DNA of 64,000 nt from Qipengyuania polymorpha (GCF_019711435.1 NZ_JAIGNK010000003.1:558001-622000); one strand, 5' to 3'. Counted from the stretch's first letter, positions 16,771 to 24,874 are shown. Numbers and translations: made by a program. Notes: generated by a model from the letters alone, not told the origin.

Positions 16771-19073
16771 GATGCCTCGCGGATTTCGATGAGCGGGACA
16801 GACGGCGCTTCGCCCGCGGCAAAGGTTGCGCCAGAGACATCGAGGCGGTCCTCGGCAAAGCGCACGGGTACATCGAAGCGGAAGCCTGCGCGGATTTCAG
16901 TCCCGGCAGCAGGAGGCGCGTCGAAGCGGATGATGCCTTTGCCGAGGTGACTCCAGCCACTCGCCGGCACGCCATCGACGCTGACGAGGATGCTGCCTGC
17001 TTCGGGCCGGGTGATGGGGCGTTTCTGCTCACCGTAGTTGCGGCAGAGCTGGAAGTCCGCCGCAAGGCCATCGCCTGTACCGATAAGTTCGTCCTGCGCG
17101 GTAGGCTCGCCATCACCGCCGTTGGAACTGTAATCGTAAGGGTCCCGCAGGCGAAACCCGCGGGCAGGGCCATAGCGCGCGCGGAAGAAATCGATGAGCA
17201 CGCGCATCTCGGCCTGCGAGCGGACGCCCGGCCCGACATCGTAACGCATCCGCGCATCGCTCCACAGCGCATTGCGGCGCTCGTGCCCCGAGGAAGTGAC
17301 CGCTACGCTGGTCGAGAATTCCGGGCTGACCGAGGCGTCGCGCCCCAGCGCCAACGGATAGGCGACATCGTCGAAAGCATTCACTTCATCCTCCTCGTAT
17401 CGGGGCAGCCGCGTGTAACCATCGCGCGAGACCTGCGGCAGCGCCCAGACGAAGCGCTGCGTCACGCCTCTCTCGCGCGCCTCATCGAGTGCGGTGTCGA
17501 TGAGCGGCCAGAATTCATGTGCGTCGGCAGGGTCGAGCACGAAACCCGAGAAATAGTCCTGCTTCTCTATCGGGTATCCGAGCCGCTGGTCGGTGAAGTC
17601 GAGTGCTGTCCGCCGCGCGGCATCTGCGCCTGCGGTGAGCCAATCGTAATCTTCCAATTGCAGGCGGTCGAAGGCAGGATAGGCCCAGTCGCTCGGCATG
17701 TTGGCGCGGTAAAGCTCGGGCATTTCGGGGTCGAGCACGGTCGGCGTGAAGGCGAGCAGCAGGATTTCCGCCTCCCCAGTCGCCGCATCGCGGACTGATT
17801 GCGCCAAAGCCGAAGTGGCATTGGCAAGCGCTTCGCCCGCGCGGTCCAGCAGCAACTTCTGCGCGTCATTCATGGGCTCGCGCATATCGGTGATGGCGAC
17901 GAGGTCGTCGCCCCATTCGGTCCGAGAAGGCCCGTCGAAGATGCACGGCGCGCGCGTATCGGGCTGGACCCACCACCAGGGCTCGCCAATCTGGAACAGC
18001 ACCTCGGCCCCGGCAGCTTCCATCAGCGCGACGAATTGCGCGGCGATAGACTGAAGGAAGGTCATCGCATCGCCGATGAGAGGCGAGAGCAGGGCCGATG
18101 GCGGGTCCCAACCGGTCTCTGCGAAATTCCAGCTCCAGTCGCGTTGTTTCCACCAGTTCGGGCAATGCTGCGCAAGCAATTCGAACGACAGCGAAGTGAT
18201 CGGGGCAAAACCCATCCCGACCGCCCGGGCGAAGAAATCGGCGTGCCACGCTTCGCAGGGGCCGCACAGCTGCCCGCCATATTGCACCCGCTCGACATTG
18301 CCTGCGAGCCGGTAATAATGGCTCATGCCGACATAATGGACGATACGTCCGCGGTAGCCGAGCCCTTCGACCTGCCGCAGCAGTCGCGCCGGGGTCTGGT
18401 TGAAACTGTCGTCATAGGCGGTCGCCATCTGCTCGCCGTGAGCCGGCAGCATAATGTCGCCCACCTCAAGCATGGCGTGGTCGCCTTCACAGAGCAAATC
18501 GGAAACTTCTGCCCATGCGGTGACAAGGGTCGAGAGGCGCTCGGTCGATCCTTCGACATAGCCTTGCGGGGCAAGGCTGATGAACATCCGGTCGATGTCG
18601 GCGGGGTGCACGGTTTCGCCCGGCAGGACGTAACCCGACTGCAGTTGTGAGAAGGGCAGGGTGACGACGGCGTCGGTGGGCGACCCTTCAGCGTAGTTCC
18701 ACAGGCGGACGTACCATGCCCGCTCCGTCCCGCTGGCATCGCGGCCCTCGATGGTCAGTGTCGGCCCATGCGGCTGGTCGAGCGCAACGAGGTCCGAAGA
18801 ACGCCACCGAAAGCTGAGAACGGTGTGCGCATAATCGCGGCGGGTCTCGTAAGCGAGCAGCGGGTGGTCGAGCGTGTCTTCACTCTCCCAGATCAGGCCG
18901 GCGAGTTCGCCCTCGTAATGGAACTCGCAATCCACCCGCATCGCGTTATGCGAGGTGGAAACGACGCTCGCCATCATCGGGCGCGGGAAGTTCACCGTCC
19001 AGAAACGCGGGTCGAAGCGCGGTATCCAGTCGGAATGCTGCTTGCGGCGCTTGGACGCCAGCCAGAATGCCAT
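16767..19073 (-). CDS. GTA distal tail protein (g12-like, DUF2460) with a large N-terminal TIM-barrel-like extension
   Basis: A 768-residue protein. Residues about 576-768 match DUF2460 / RcGTA g12 (VSPEFSTSVAVTSSGHERR, MRVLIDFFRARYG, GFRLRDPYDY), which alone would be about 200 residues. The extra 575 residues appear to hold a beta-rich domain (about 25-200) and a possible TIM barrel (about 235-560) with regularly spaced beta-strand/helix units such as GRIVHYVGMSHYY, APITSLSFELL and AEVLFQIGEPWWW (363-368 resembling the catalytic-strand motif of glycosidases). I infer an additional tail-sheath or glycan-contact role. The start lies 11 bases after the g11 stop and the stop overlaps g13. Confidence 0.82.
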   Translation of the reverse strand: MAFWLASKRRKQHSDWIPRFDPRFWTVNFPRPMMASVVSTSHNAMRVDCEFHYEGELAGLIWESEDTLDHPLLAYETRRDYAHTVLSFRWRSSDLVALDQPHGPTLTIEGRDASGTERAWYVRLWNYAEGSPTDAVVTLPFSQLQSGYVLPGETVHPADIDRMFISLAPQGYVEGSTERLSTLVTAWAEVSDLLCEGDHAMLEVGDIMLPAHGEQMATAYDDSFNQTPARLLRQVEGLGYRGRIVHYVGMSHYYRLAGNVERVQYGGQLCGPCEAWHADFFARAVGMGFAPITSLSFELLAQHCPNWWKQRDWSWNFAETGWDPPSALLSPLIGDAMTFLQSIAAQFVALMEAAGAEVLFQIGEPWWWVQPDTRAPCIFDGPSRTEWGDDLVAITDMREPMNDAQKLLLDRAGEALANATSALAQSVRDAATGEAEILLLAFTPTVLDPEMPELYRANMPSDWAYPAFDRLQLEDYDWLTAGADAARRTALDFTDQRLGYPIEKQDYFSGFVLDPADAHEFWPLIDTALDEARERGVTQRFVWALPQVSRDGYTRLPRYEEDEVNAFDDVAYPLALGRDASVSPEFSTSVAVTSSGHERRNALWSDARMRYDVGPGVRSQAEMRVLIDFFRARYGPARGFRLRDPYDYSSNGGDGEPTAQDELIGTGDGLAADFQLCRNYGEQKRPITRPEAGSILVSVDGVPASGWSHLGKGIIRFDAPPAAGTEIRAGFRFDVPVRFAEDRLDVSGATFAAGEAPSVPLIEIREAS

Positions 19074-19084
19074 GGTGGATGCTC

Positions 19085-19657
19085 CTAAACCGACAACGCG
19101 CGGCGCACGGCGCTGGCTACCTGGCGCGAGGAGCGCTGGAGCGCGGTCGGTGTGCTGGCGCCGCGTGGCTGGGCAAGGTTGATGGAGACGCGCACGTCGT
19201 TCCTCGTGCCGCCGAGCCGGTTGGTCGGCTCGACCTGTCCGGCGGTAGTGGGGACGAAGAGTTCGGGGCCGCGCTCTCCGACGAGGAAGGGCCGGTCGGG
19301 CGAGACGATGCCGCCCGTCGCACGGCCCGGCAGGCCGAGGACGCTGCCGATCAACCCGCCGATGCCGCTGCTCCCACCACCCTTGCCGAGACCGCCGAAT
19401 ATCGCATCGAGCCCCGAAGTGAGCGCCTTGCTCGCAATCTGGTCGAGGACAGAGAGCGCTATGCGTTTCAAATCCTCGAATTCGAACTTGCCGTTGCGTA
19501 GCGCGGTCGAAAGGCTGCGTTCGAGTATCTTCCCCGCCGCATCGAAACCGCTGAGAAGGCCCGTGTCGAATTCGCGCTTCATCTGCTGCACGTCGGAGGC
19601 GAAACCGGAAGTGTCGGCGCGGACCGAGACCACCAGTTCGTCGAAATCATCGTCCAT
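19085..19657 (-). CDS. GTA tail tape measure protein (g11-like)
   Basis: A 190-residue protein with the pattern of GTA tape measure proteins: VVSVRADTSGFASDVQQMKREFD near the start (landmark ADTSGFASDVQQM), an amphipathic helical middle, a glycine-rich linker (GLGKGGGSSGIGGLIGSVLG) and the block GGIVSPDRPFLVGERGPELFV seen at the C-termini of short tape measures (landmark RPFLVGERGPELF). Tail length scales with this protein, so the short length implies a short tail, as in RcGTA. The ATG at 19657 overlaps the tail chaperone gene by 11 bases; a longer reading to 19759 is out of context. Confidence 0.86.
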   Translation of the reverse strand: MDDDFDELVVSVRADTSGFASDVQQMKREFDTGLLSGFDAAGKILERSLSTALRNGKFEFEDLKRIALSVLDQIASKALTSGLDAIFGGLGKGGGSSGIGGLIGSVLGLPGRATGGIVSPDRPFLVGERGPELFVPTTAGQVEPTNRLGGTRNDVRVSINLAQPRGASTPTALQRSSRQVASAVRRALSV

Positions 19658-19841
19658 TTGCGTCCCTTTCGATGAGTGCCGCGATTTCGGCGCGGGTGGG
19701 CGGCGAAATCGGAGTATCTCCGGTGCCCAGCGAGGCGGCGAGTTCCTCGGGCGTGGCATTCCAGAAAGTGTCGGGTGTCCAGCCGAGCGCCCGCGCGCTC
19801 AATCCGGCGAGCGTGCGGGCGTTGCCGGAGAAGGTGCCCAT
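19647..19841 (-). CDS. Phage tail assembly chaperone (g10.1-like)
   Basis: A 64-residue protein with the small tail-assembly-chaperone pattern seen in GTA clusters: LGWTPDTFWNATPEELAASL followed by a charged helix (TRAEIAALIERD). It is expected to hold the tape measure protein during tail assembly. It starts one base after the g10 stop and overlaps the tape measure gene. The small size is normal. Confidence 0.85.
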   Translation of the reverse strand: MGTFSGNARTLAGLSARALGWTPDTFWNATPEELAASLGTGDTPISPPTRAEIAALIERDANGR

Positions 19842-19842
19842 G

Positions 19843-20148
19843 TCACTGCCCGCGCAGGATTTGGCCGAGCAGCGTCTTCAGGGGCTTGGCCGCTTCGGCG
19901 AGGCCCATCGCAAGGACCGCGTCGCCGATGTCCTCGCGCGTGAGCGGGCCTGGGTGGGCAAGGCAGAACCAGAAAAGCGCCGCGATTTCGGTGAGCTTTA
20001 GCTGACCCTCGCCCGCCCGCTCGACCAGCGCGAAGAGCGAGCCGAGTTCTTCCTCGGCCCGCACCAGCGCGTCGAAGGTCGGACGGAGCAGGACCTCGCG
20101 GCCCTTCACATGAATGGCGGCCTCACCCCGTACGGCATTTGCGGTCAC
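19843..20148 (-). CDS. GTA gp10-family protein
   Basis: A 101-residue homologue of RcGTA g10 (GTA-gp10 family), probably part of the tail assembly chaperone system. Features are the opening NAVRGEAAIHVKGREVLLRP, then TFDALVRAEEELGSLFALVERAG and a helical second half. The ATG overlaps the g9 stop by four bases and the stop is one base before the next start, so translation is tightly coupled. Confidence 0.86.
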   Translation of the reverse strand: MTANAVRGEAAIHVKGREVLLRPTFDALVRAEEELGSLFALVERAGEGQLKLTEIAALFWFCLAHPGPLTREDIGDAVLAMGLAEAAKPLKTLLGQILRGQ

Positions 20149-20552
20149 GAAGGCACCACTTCGCCCGAGCTTTCGAGCTGGATGGCATAGGTGCGCTCTC
20201 CGTTGAAATCGCCCGCGTAATCGAGGCGCTGGACGAGGAAGGAGCCGCGCATTTTCGCGCCGTCCTCGAAGCTCAATTCGTAATCATCGAGCGTACCCGC
20301 CAGTGCATGGCTGCGGATGGTGCTCTCGGCGTCCGAACCCAAAAAAATGCCCGAGGCACTGACCGAGACCGAGCGTGTTCCTGCGCCCGACAAAAGCTCG
20401 CGCCAGCCGCCGCTTTCCTTGTGCGTGACGACGACGGTGTCGCCATTGACCGACATCTGCGTCGTGCGCAGTCCGGCGACGGTTTCATAAGTGACGGGCG
20501 AGCCGCCATCGCCGACTTTGAGGAGGAAGGCGGCACCTTTCTGGGCTGTCAT
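20145..20552 (-). CDS. GTA major tail protein, TP901-1 type (g9-like)
   Basis: A 135-residue tail-tube protein. The family hallmarks are KGAAFLLKVGDG at the start, VAGLRTTQMSVNGDTVVVTHK with the preserved N-G-D turn, and a C-terminal VQRLDYAGDFNGERTYAIQLES-type block (landmark YAGDFNGERTY). It should polymerise as hexameric rings around the tape measure. It starts six bases after the g8 stop. Confidence 0.9.
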   Translation of the reverse strand: MTAQKGAAFLLKVGDGGSPVTYETVAGLRTTQMSVNGDTVVVTHKESGGWRELLSGAGTRSVSVSASGIFLGSDAESTIRSHALAGTLDDYELSFEDGAKMRGSFLVQRLDYAGDFNGERTYAIQLESSGEVVPS

Positions 20553-20558
20553 GATGGT

Positions 20559-20957
20559 TTACTCCGAGGGGTTTTCGAGAAGCTTGAAGCGGTATTCGAG
20601 CAGCGCCGCGCGCAGGTTGCGGGGGCGACGCTCGACCCGGCTGCGCAGGAACTGGGTGACGACCACGCGGAAGCCCGGATGGTCGGGGGCGAGCGTGGCG
20701 ATGCGCTGCTCAATGCGTGCGGCGATGGTGGCCGTGGTGATGAGGGAATCGCTGCGGTCGAGCAGTTCGAAGGCGACGCGCACCTCGCGTCCGGCGCTGG
20801 TCTTGGTCGACCAGTCGGCAGAGGCGCTGGCGGCTATGGACAGGGTCGGAGCGGGCGCGGGCGAGGGGCCTTGCTCGACGATGGCGTTGAGGCTGGCGGC
20901 CAGTTCGGTGTCGCTCGCCAGCCACGCGATGAGCAGGGTGCGAAAGGCGCTTTCCAT
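20559..20957 (-). CDS. GTA tail terminator protein, DUF3168 (g8-like)
   Basis: A 132-residue DUF3168 protein, the family of tail terminators that cap the tail tube. Landmarks are ESAFRTLLIAWLASD, NAIVEQGPSPAPAPTL, SAGREVRVAFELLDRSD and a C-terminal RRPRNLRAALLEYRFKL. Its ATG shares one base with the stop of the 55-codon ORF upstream (TGATG). Confidence 0.88.
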   Translation of the reverse strand: MESAFRTLLIAWLASDTELAASLNAIVEQGPSPAPAPTLSIAASASADWSTKTSAGREVRVAFELLDRSDSLITTATIAARIEQRIATLAPDHPGFRVVVTQFLRSRVERRPRNLRAALLEYRFKLLENPSE

Positions 20958-21124
20958 CAGCGGCTCTCCCTAGTGAATGTGGGCCAGACGAAGCGCGGGA
21001 TGCGCCAGCTACTGCCGTCACCCTTGCGACGGCGAAGCGCGTTTTCGCCATGCGTGCGGGCAAGCGTCTCGGCGCACCGGACGAGTTGTCCGGCAACGGC
21101 TTCAAAGGGCGAAGCGCGGTTCAC
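20957..21124 (-). CDS. Small GTG-start ORF (55 aa) in the g7 slot of the GTA cluster
   Basis: A short ORF starting at GTG (21124). The start overlaps the g6 stop as GTGA and the stop overlaps the g8 start as TGATG, so it is coupled on both sides. The product starts VNRASPFEAVAGQLVRC and ends WRIPRFVWPTFTRESR; it is basic and likely alpha-helical in its first half. RcGTA has the head-tail stopper g7, about 110 residues, in exactly this slot. The peptide here is about half that size and I see no clear similarity. It may be a reduced or diverged stopper, or a new small neck protein. Confidence 0.62.
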   Translation of the reverse strand: MNRASPFEAVAGQLVRCAETLARTHGENALRRRKGDGSSWRIPRFVWPTFTRESR

Positions 21125-21660
21125 AGGCGCATCCGGCGATAGGGGCGCCACAGCGCGGCGACGGCGGCGGGCGGGGCGTCGGCAGGCCCGGCATCGCGCT
21201 CGCGATACTGGTGTGCGGCATAGCGGATGATGCCATGGCGCAGGCCTTCCTCGACCATGGCCCATTCGTCGGACAGACCCGCGTAGTAGCGGGCCTCAAC
21301 CTGCTGCTCGGGGATGGAGGCGGAGAGCGTGAGCTTGCCGCTGTCGGTTCCGGTTCGCTCGAAGCTTGCCTCGCTATCGGTCAGCAACCTCTTGCCGAGG
21401 CCATGGTCAATGGCGGACGCGTCGAGGAAATAAAGCACCGGCTGCGCGCCGAGCGCGTATTCGAGACCGGTCGCGGCAAACCGCTCGCGCACCTCGCTCT
21501 TGTAAGCGACCAGGCCGGTGAAGCGCTCGCACATTGCGTGCGCTGCGCCGAGCAGGTCCACCAGCAAATTGTCGTCCGTAGTCGTGGTGATGGCGAGCCA
21601 CTGTTTCAGCTCGGTCAAGGGCTCCCCGCTCAAACCGGCGGGCGCGGATATCATCTTCAT
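21121..21660 (-). CDS. GTA head-tail connector (g6-like)
   Basis: A 179-residue homologue of gp6-like head-tail connector / adaptor proteins. Landmarks are LTELKQWLAITTTTDDNLL at the N-terminus, AHAMCERFTGL, and EGLRHGIIRYAAHQYRERD in the C-terminal helix, followed by a proline/arginine tail. It should bind beneath the portal ring. The ATG at 21660 (MKMISAPAGL) is preferred to the much longer open frame, which runs back through a terminator and the capsid gene. Confidence 0.86.
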   Translation of the reverse strand: MKMISAPAGLSGEPLTELKQWLAITTTTDDNLLVDLLGAAHAMCERFTGLVAYKSEVRERFAATGLEYALGAQPVLYFLDASAIDHGLGKRLLTDSEASFERTGTDSGKLTLSASIPEQQVEARYYAGLSDEWAMVEEGLRHGIIRYAAHQYRERDAGPADAPPAAVAALWRPYRRMRL

Positions 21661-21684
21661 AAACTGCTCGCTCTCGTCGGCAGG

Positions 21685-21730
21685 AAAAAAGGCGCACCCG
21701 CGCCGGCAGGGGTGGACCGGCGCGGGTGCG
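21685..21730 (-). terminator. Strong terminator-like hairpin between capsid (g5) and g6
   Basis: On the minus strand a perfect 14-bp GC-rich stem (21730-21717 with 21706-21693, 10-base loop) is followed by CC and then six T residues (21690-21685). It lies inside the GTA operon, just after the capsid stop. Confidence 0.85.
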
Positions 21731-21736
21731 AACGCA

Positions 21737-22873
21737 TCAGAGCTCGATTTTGAGGAGCTTGATGGCGTTGGAGTCGAGCACCTGGCCGCCCACGCGCTTG
21801 GTGGCGTAGAAGTGGACGAAGGGCTTGTTGGTGAAGGGGTCGCGCAGGACCTGCGTCGCGCTGCGTTCGGCGATGAGATAGCCGTGGCGGAAGTTGCCGA
21901 AGGCGATGGGATATTCGCCCGCCGCGATGTCGGGCATGTCTTCGGCTTCGACCACCGGATAGCCGAGCAGGCGGTCGGGCTGGCCCTCGACGAGGCCCGG
22001 CTGCCACAGGAAGGCACCGTCCGCGGTCTTGAGCTTGCGCACTTCGGCCAGCGTCGCCGAGTTCATCACGAAGCTCGCCCCCTGGCGGTGGCCTGCCTTC
22101 AGCGTGTGGACGAGGTCGATGAGCTTTGCGTCGGGGTTCGCGTCGAAGCCATCGCTATCGCCCGAGCCGACATATTGCAGCGTGCCGAAGCTGCGCGCGC
22201 CGTCCTCGCTGGTCGAAACCGGCGCCGAGAGGAAGCCCATCGGTTGGTTCGTGCCATTGCCGCCGACGAAGGCTGCGCCTTCCGCACGCGCAAACTCCAT
22301 CGCGATTTCGCTCGCCAGCCAGCTTTCGAGGTCGAAACCCGCATCGTCGAGCATGGCCTGCGAGGCAGCGGGGTTGGCATAAAGCTCACCCGTCGGCGGG
22401 GCGATTTCGGCGAAGTTCGGCGTATCGGTTTCGGGGCGTGCCGCAGCCTCGCTGACCCAGCCCGAGGCCGTGCCGCCGGTCGAAACCAGCTTGCGATAGC
22501 CCGCGCTGCCGGTCTGGACGACCTGCGCAATGGCGCGGATGGGGCTGATTTCGGTGAGTTCGCGGGCAATCATCGCGTCAATCTGGCGCGGCACGGCATA
22601 GCCGCCGTCGGACGGAACTGCGCCGCTGATGGACTTGTACTCGCTGGTGGCACCGCGGCGCAGGTAGCTGTCGACGAAGCCTTTCACTTCGGGGGCAGGC
22701 TCGTCGGTGCCGCCGATGGCGGGGCGAGCGGCAGCGCGGCCGATCTTGTCGACGCGGGCCTTCACCTCGTCGACATCGCTGCGCAGGGCGGCGACATCGG
22801 CCTCGGTCTTGTCCTGGCGGGCTACGATGTCGAAGCTCGCTTCAGCCGGGTCGGTGGGAGTGGTGTTATCCAT
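21737..22873 (-). CDS. GTA major capsid protein, HK97 fold (g5-like)
   Basis: A 378-residue capsid protein from the ATG at 22873 (MDNTTPTDPAEASFD), which has a good AGAGGA site. Residues about 20-75 are a charged helical region (ADVAALRSDVDEVKARVDKIG) matching the cleaved scaffolding or delta domain. The HK97-fold core has GFVDSYLRRGATSEYKSIS, VPRQIDAMIARELTEISPIR, AGYRKLVSTGGTASGWVSE and the C-terminal VLRDPFTNKPFVHFYATKR. The gene is bracketed by terminator-like hairpins on both sides. Confidence 0.93.
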   Translation of the reverse strand: MDNTTPTDPAEASFDIVARQDKTEADVAALRSDVDEVKARVDKIGRAAARPAIGGTDEPAPEVKGFVDSYLRRGATSEYKSISGAVPSDGGYAVPRQIDAMIARELTEISPIRAIAQVVQTGSAGYRKLVSTGGTASGWVSEAAARPETDTPNFAEIAPPTGELYANPAASQAMLDDAGFDLESWLASEIAMEFARAEGAAFVGGNGTNQPMGFLSAPVSTSEDGARSFGTLQYVGSGDSDGFDANPDAKLIDLVHTLKAGHRQGASFVMNSATLAEVRKLKTADGAFLWQPGLVEGQPDRLLGYPVVEAEDMPDIAAGEYPIAFGNFRHGYLIAERSATQVLRDPFTNKPFVHFYATKRVGGQVLDSNAIKLLKIEL

Positions 22874-22900
22874 GGGTATTCCTCTTTCTTCACGGGGCAC

Positions 22901-22923
22901 AAAAAAGCCGCCCGGAAGGCGGC
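22901..22923 (-). terminator. Terminator-like hairpin between prohead protease (g4) and capsid (g5)
   Basis: On the minus strand a 6-bp stem GCCGCC/GGCGGC with a 5-base loop is followed directly by six T residues (22906-22901). It sits 28 bases before the capsid start codon, ahead of the capsid ribosome site. Confidence 0.8.
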
Positions 22924-22951
22924 GAGGGGGAAAGGGTTTGTGGGGGGGTGC

Positions 22952-23353
22952 TCAGGTCACGAAGTGCACCCGCGCATTGTCCTGCAGCGGGTGGGTCACG
23001 ACGCTGACCTCGAACAGTTGGATATCGGCGAGCTCGCGGCCCTGCGGCGTGTGGCGATAGCTCCGCGCGCGGTAGCCGAAGCTGAGGCCGTTGACGGCCC
23101 GCTCGCGGAGCAGCTTTGCGGCGCGTCCGGCCGGGTTGTCGATACTCGCGACCACGCGAAGCCCGCGCTCGTCCTCACCAGCGGTCTCGACCCAGCCGAT
23201 GCGCTGGTCGGGGCGATGCTGCCAGTAGAGCGGGTAGGGGCCGCGCTTTTCTTCCAGCGTGCGGGCGAAGGCTCCGCGGCGGATGGTGTCGCGCGAGGCA
23301 TCGGCGATGTCGAACAGCGCGGCGTATCCGGCAATGCGTAAAGGCGCGCTCAA
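22952..23353 (-). CDS. GTA prohead protease, HK97 family (g4-like)
   Basis: A 133-residue capsid-maturation protease. The active-site His is probably in YPLYWQHRPDQRIG and the Ser in VNGLSFGYRARSY, the usual spacing for U35-type proteases; LFEVSVVTHPLQDNARV closes the domain. No ATG or GTG is present at the right place. A TTG at 23353 overlaps the upstream stop as TTGA, giving SAPLRIAGYAALFDIAD after the initiator. It should trim the capsid delta domain during head assembly. Confidence 0.87.
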   Translation of the reverse strand: MSAPLRIAGYAALFDIADASRDTIRRGAFARTLEEKRGPYPLYWQHRPDQRIGWVETAGEDERGLRVVASIDNPAGRAAKLLRERAVNGLSFGYRARSYRHTPQGRELADIQLFEVSVVTHPLQDNARVHFVT

Positions 23354-23658
23354 GAGACCATCTCCCCGACACCCAGCCGCACCGCGATGCCGACCAGCAG
23401 CAGCGCGAGCACGCCGCGCACCATCCATTCTACCGCGGCCTTCCATGCAGACGCCTTGGCATCGCGCCAGGCGGAGAGGAGTTCGCGCAGCTCGTCGATA
23501 TCGCCCTGCGCGTTCTCGTCCTCGAGCCCCAATCGCCCGAGCACGCGGCGCGCGCCCAGCTCGGAGCTTTCCTCGACGATAGCGCGCAGGGTCACGAGGT
23601 CCGCGCCTTGCGTATCGGCCTGCGCGACCAGCCGCGCGAGCATGTCTTCACGGGTCAT
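23350..23658 (-). CDS. DUF6127-type small membrane protein (g3.5-like)
   Basis: A 102-residue protein of the g3.5 position: TREDMLARLVAQADTQGADL, then helical segments (VEESSELGARRVLGRLGLED) and a single C-terminal transmembrane segment WMVRGVLALLLVGIAVRLGV (about 77-96). The role is unknown; in other GTA clusters this slot likewise holds a small protein between portal and protease. Both ends overlap neighbours by four bases (ATGA with the portal, TTGA with the protease). Confidence 0.8.
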   Translation of the reverse strand: MTREDMLARLVAQADTQGADLVTLRAIVEESSELGARRVLGRLGLEDENAQGDIDELRELLSAWRDAKASAWKAAVEWMVRGVLALLLVGIAVRLGVGEMVS

Positions 23659-24809
23659 TGGGCATCCTTTCTGGGTGGCAGGCCGAGCAGTTCGCGCTTC
23701 TCTTGCGGCCCGAGAAAATCGGCATCGGTGACGCGTGCCCACAGCTTCTCGCGGTCTTCGGAAAGCGCAGGCACGCGGTCGAGGTCGACGCCGGGCGCCT
23801 CGGCAAACCAGTCGCTCATGCCCGCCTGCAGGCCCTTCAGGATCTTCGAGAGCAGCGGCAGCAACGTCAGCCGCCACAGCGCGCGGTTGGCCTCGCGGTA
23901 ATTGGCATAGGTGTTGTCGCCCGGCAGACCGAGCAGCATGGGCGGCACGCCGAAAGCGAGCGCAATATCGCGCGCGGCGGCGGCTTTGAGCGTCGCGAAA
24001 TCCATGTCGGCGGGCGAAAGGCTCATCGCTTTCCAGTCGAGCCCGCCTTCGAGCAGCATCGGCCGCCCCGCATTGCCCTGGCCCTGAAAAGCAGCGGCGA
24101 GTTCGGCCTTCAACCGGTCGAATTGTTCGGCAGACAGCCCCGCCGCATCGCCGCTGTCATAGACCAGCGCGCCACTGGGACGCGCCGCATTGTCGAGCAG
24201 CGCGCGGTTCCATTCGGAGGCCGCGTTGTGGATCGCGACCGCCGGTGCGGCAGCGGCGAGGCAGCCTGCGCCGTAATGGTCGTCGGTTGGATGGAAGCCC
24301 TTGAGGTGGACGATATTCGGCCAGCCGTTCTCGTCCTCAAGCGCAATGGTCAGCGTGCGGTCGGCGAGGATGTAGCGATAGGCGGCAGGCCAGCCATCCT
24401 CGCCCGCCACCACCTGCACCCGCTCGGGCCGCAAGGGGTAGAGCTCGACCGGTACGCCCGCGCCGTCCTTGATGATCTGGACATAGGCATTGCCATGCAG
24501 AGCCAGATGCGCGGCGAGCACTTCCAAGAGCGGCTGCGACCCGCAGGAGCATTCGACAAGGCGCTCCAGCTTCGCATCGCTCCAGGCGACAGGCGCGCCG
24601 CCCACACCCTCGGCCACGATGCGCACCGCACGCTGCGCCACCGGATTGGCAAGATAGGCCTCGCCCACCTCGCGGGAGTAATCGAAGGTCGAGCGACCCG
24701 GAGCAGCATCGAAAGCCGCAGCCCAGGGCGAGACAAAGCCGCGCGAGACAGGCACGCGCGAGCCGCCCCCGCCCTTGAGGGCGGTGGCGAGACTGGTGAG
24801 GAAGGACAT
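23655..24809 (-). CDS. GTA portal protein, HK97 family (g3-like)
   Basis: A 384-residue portal. Landmarks are NPVAQRAVRIVAEGVGGAPVAW, LALHGNAYVQIIKDGAGVPVEL, LKGFHPTDDHYGAGCLAAA, WNRALLDNAARPSGAL and MLLGLPGDNTYANYREANRA (landmark GLPGDNTYANYREANRALW), all typical of HK97 and GTA portals. It should form the dodecameric vertex ring through which the packaged DNA passes. Its ATG lies 66 bases from the divergent start of the lipoprotein gene that separates it from the terminase. Confidence 0.92.
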   Translation of the reverse strand: MSFLTSLATALKGGGGSRVPVSRGFVSPWAAAFDAAPGRSTFDYSREVGEAYLANPVAQRAVRIVAEGVGGAPVAWSDAKLERLVECSCGSQPLLEVLAAHLALHGNAYVQIIKDGAGVPVELYPLRPERVQVVAGEDGWPAAYRYILADRTLTIALEDENGWPNIVHLKGFHPTDDHYGAGCLAAAAPAVAIHNAASEWNRALLDNAARPSGALVYDSGDAAGLSAEQFDRLKAELAAAFQGQGNAGRPMLLEGGLDWKAMSLSPADMDFATLKAAAARDIALAFGVPPMLLGLPGDNTYANYREANRALWRLTLLPLLSKILKGLQAGMSDWFAEAPGVDLDRVPALSEDREKLWARVTDADFLGPQEKRELLGLPPRKDAQ

Positions 24810-24874
24810 GGGGTTCTCCGAGAGAATTTGATCAACAATTTGGCGATTGCGCTAACGCGAGATAGGATTAGCTG

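Noticed and set aside
20335-20350. A-run inside the major tail gene as a further internal terminator
   Set aside because: The seven A residues lie in coding sequence and no adjacent stem of useful length is present.
21518-23341. 607-codon plus-strand frame across capsid, g6 and protease
   Set aside because: Antisense shadow of GTA structural genes without motifs.
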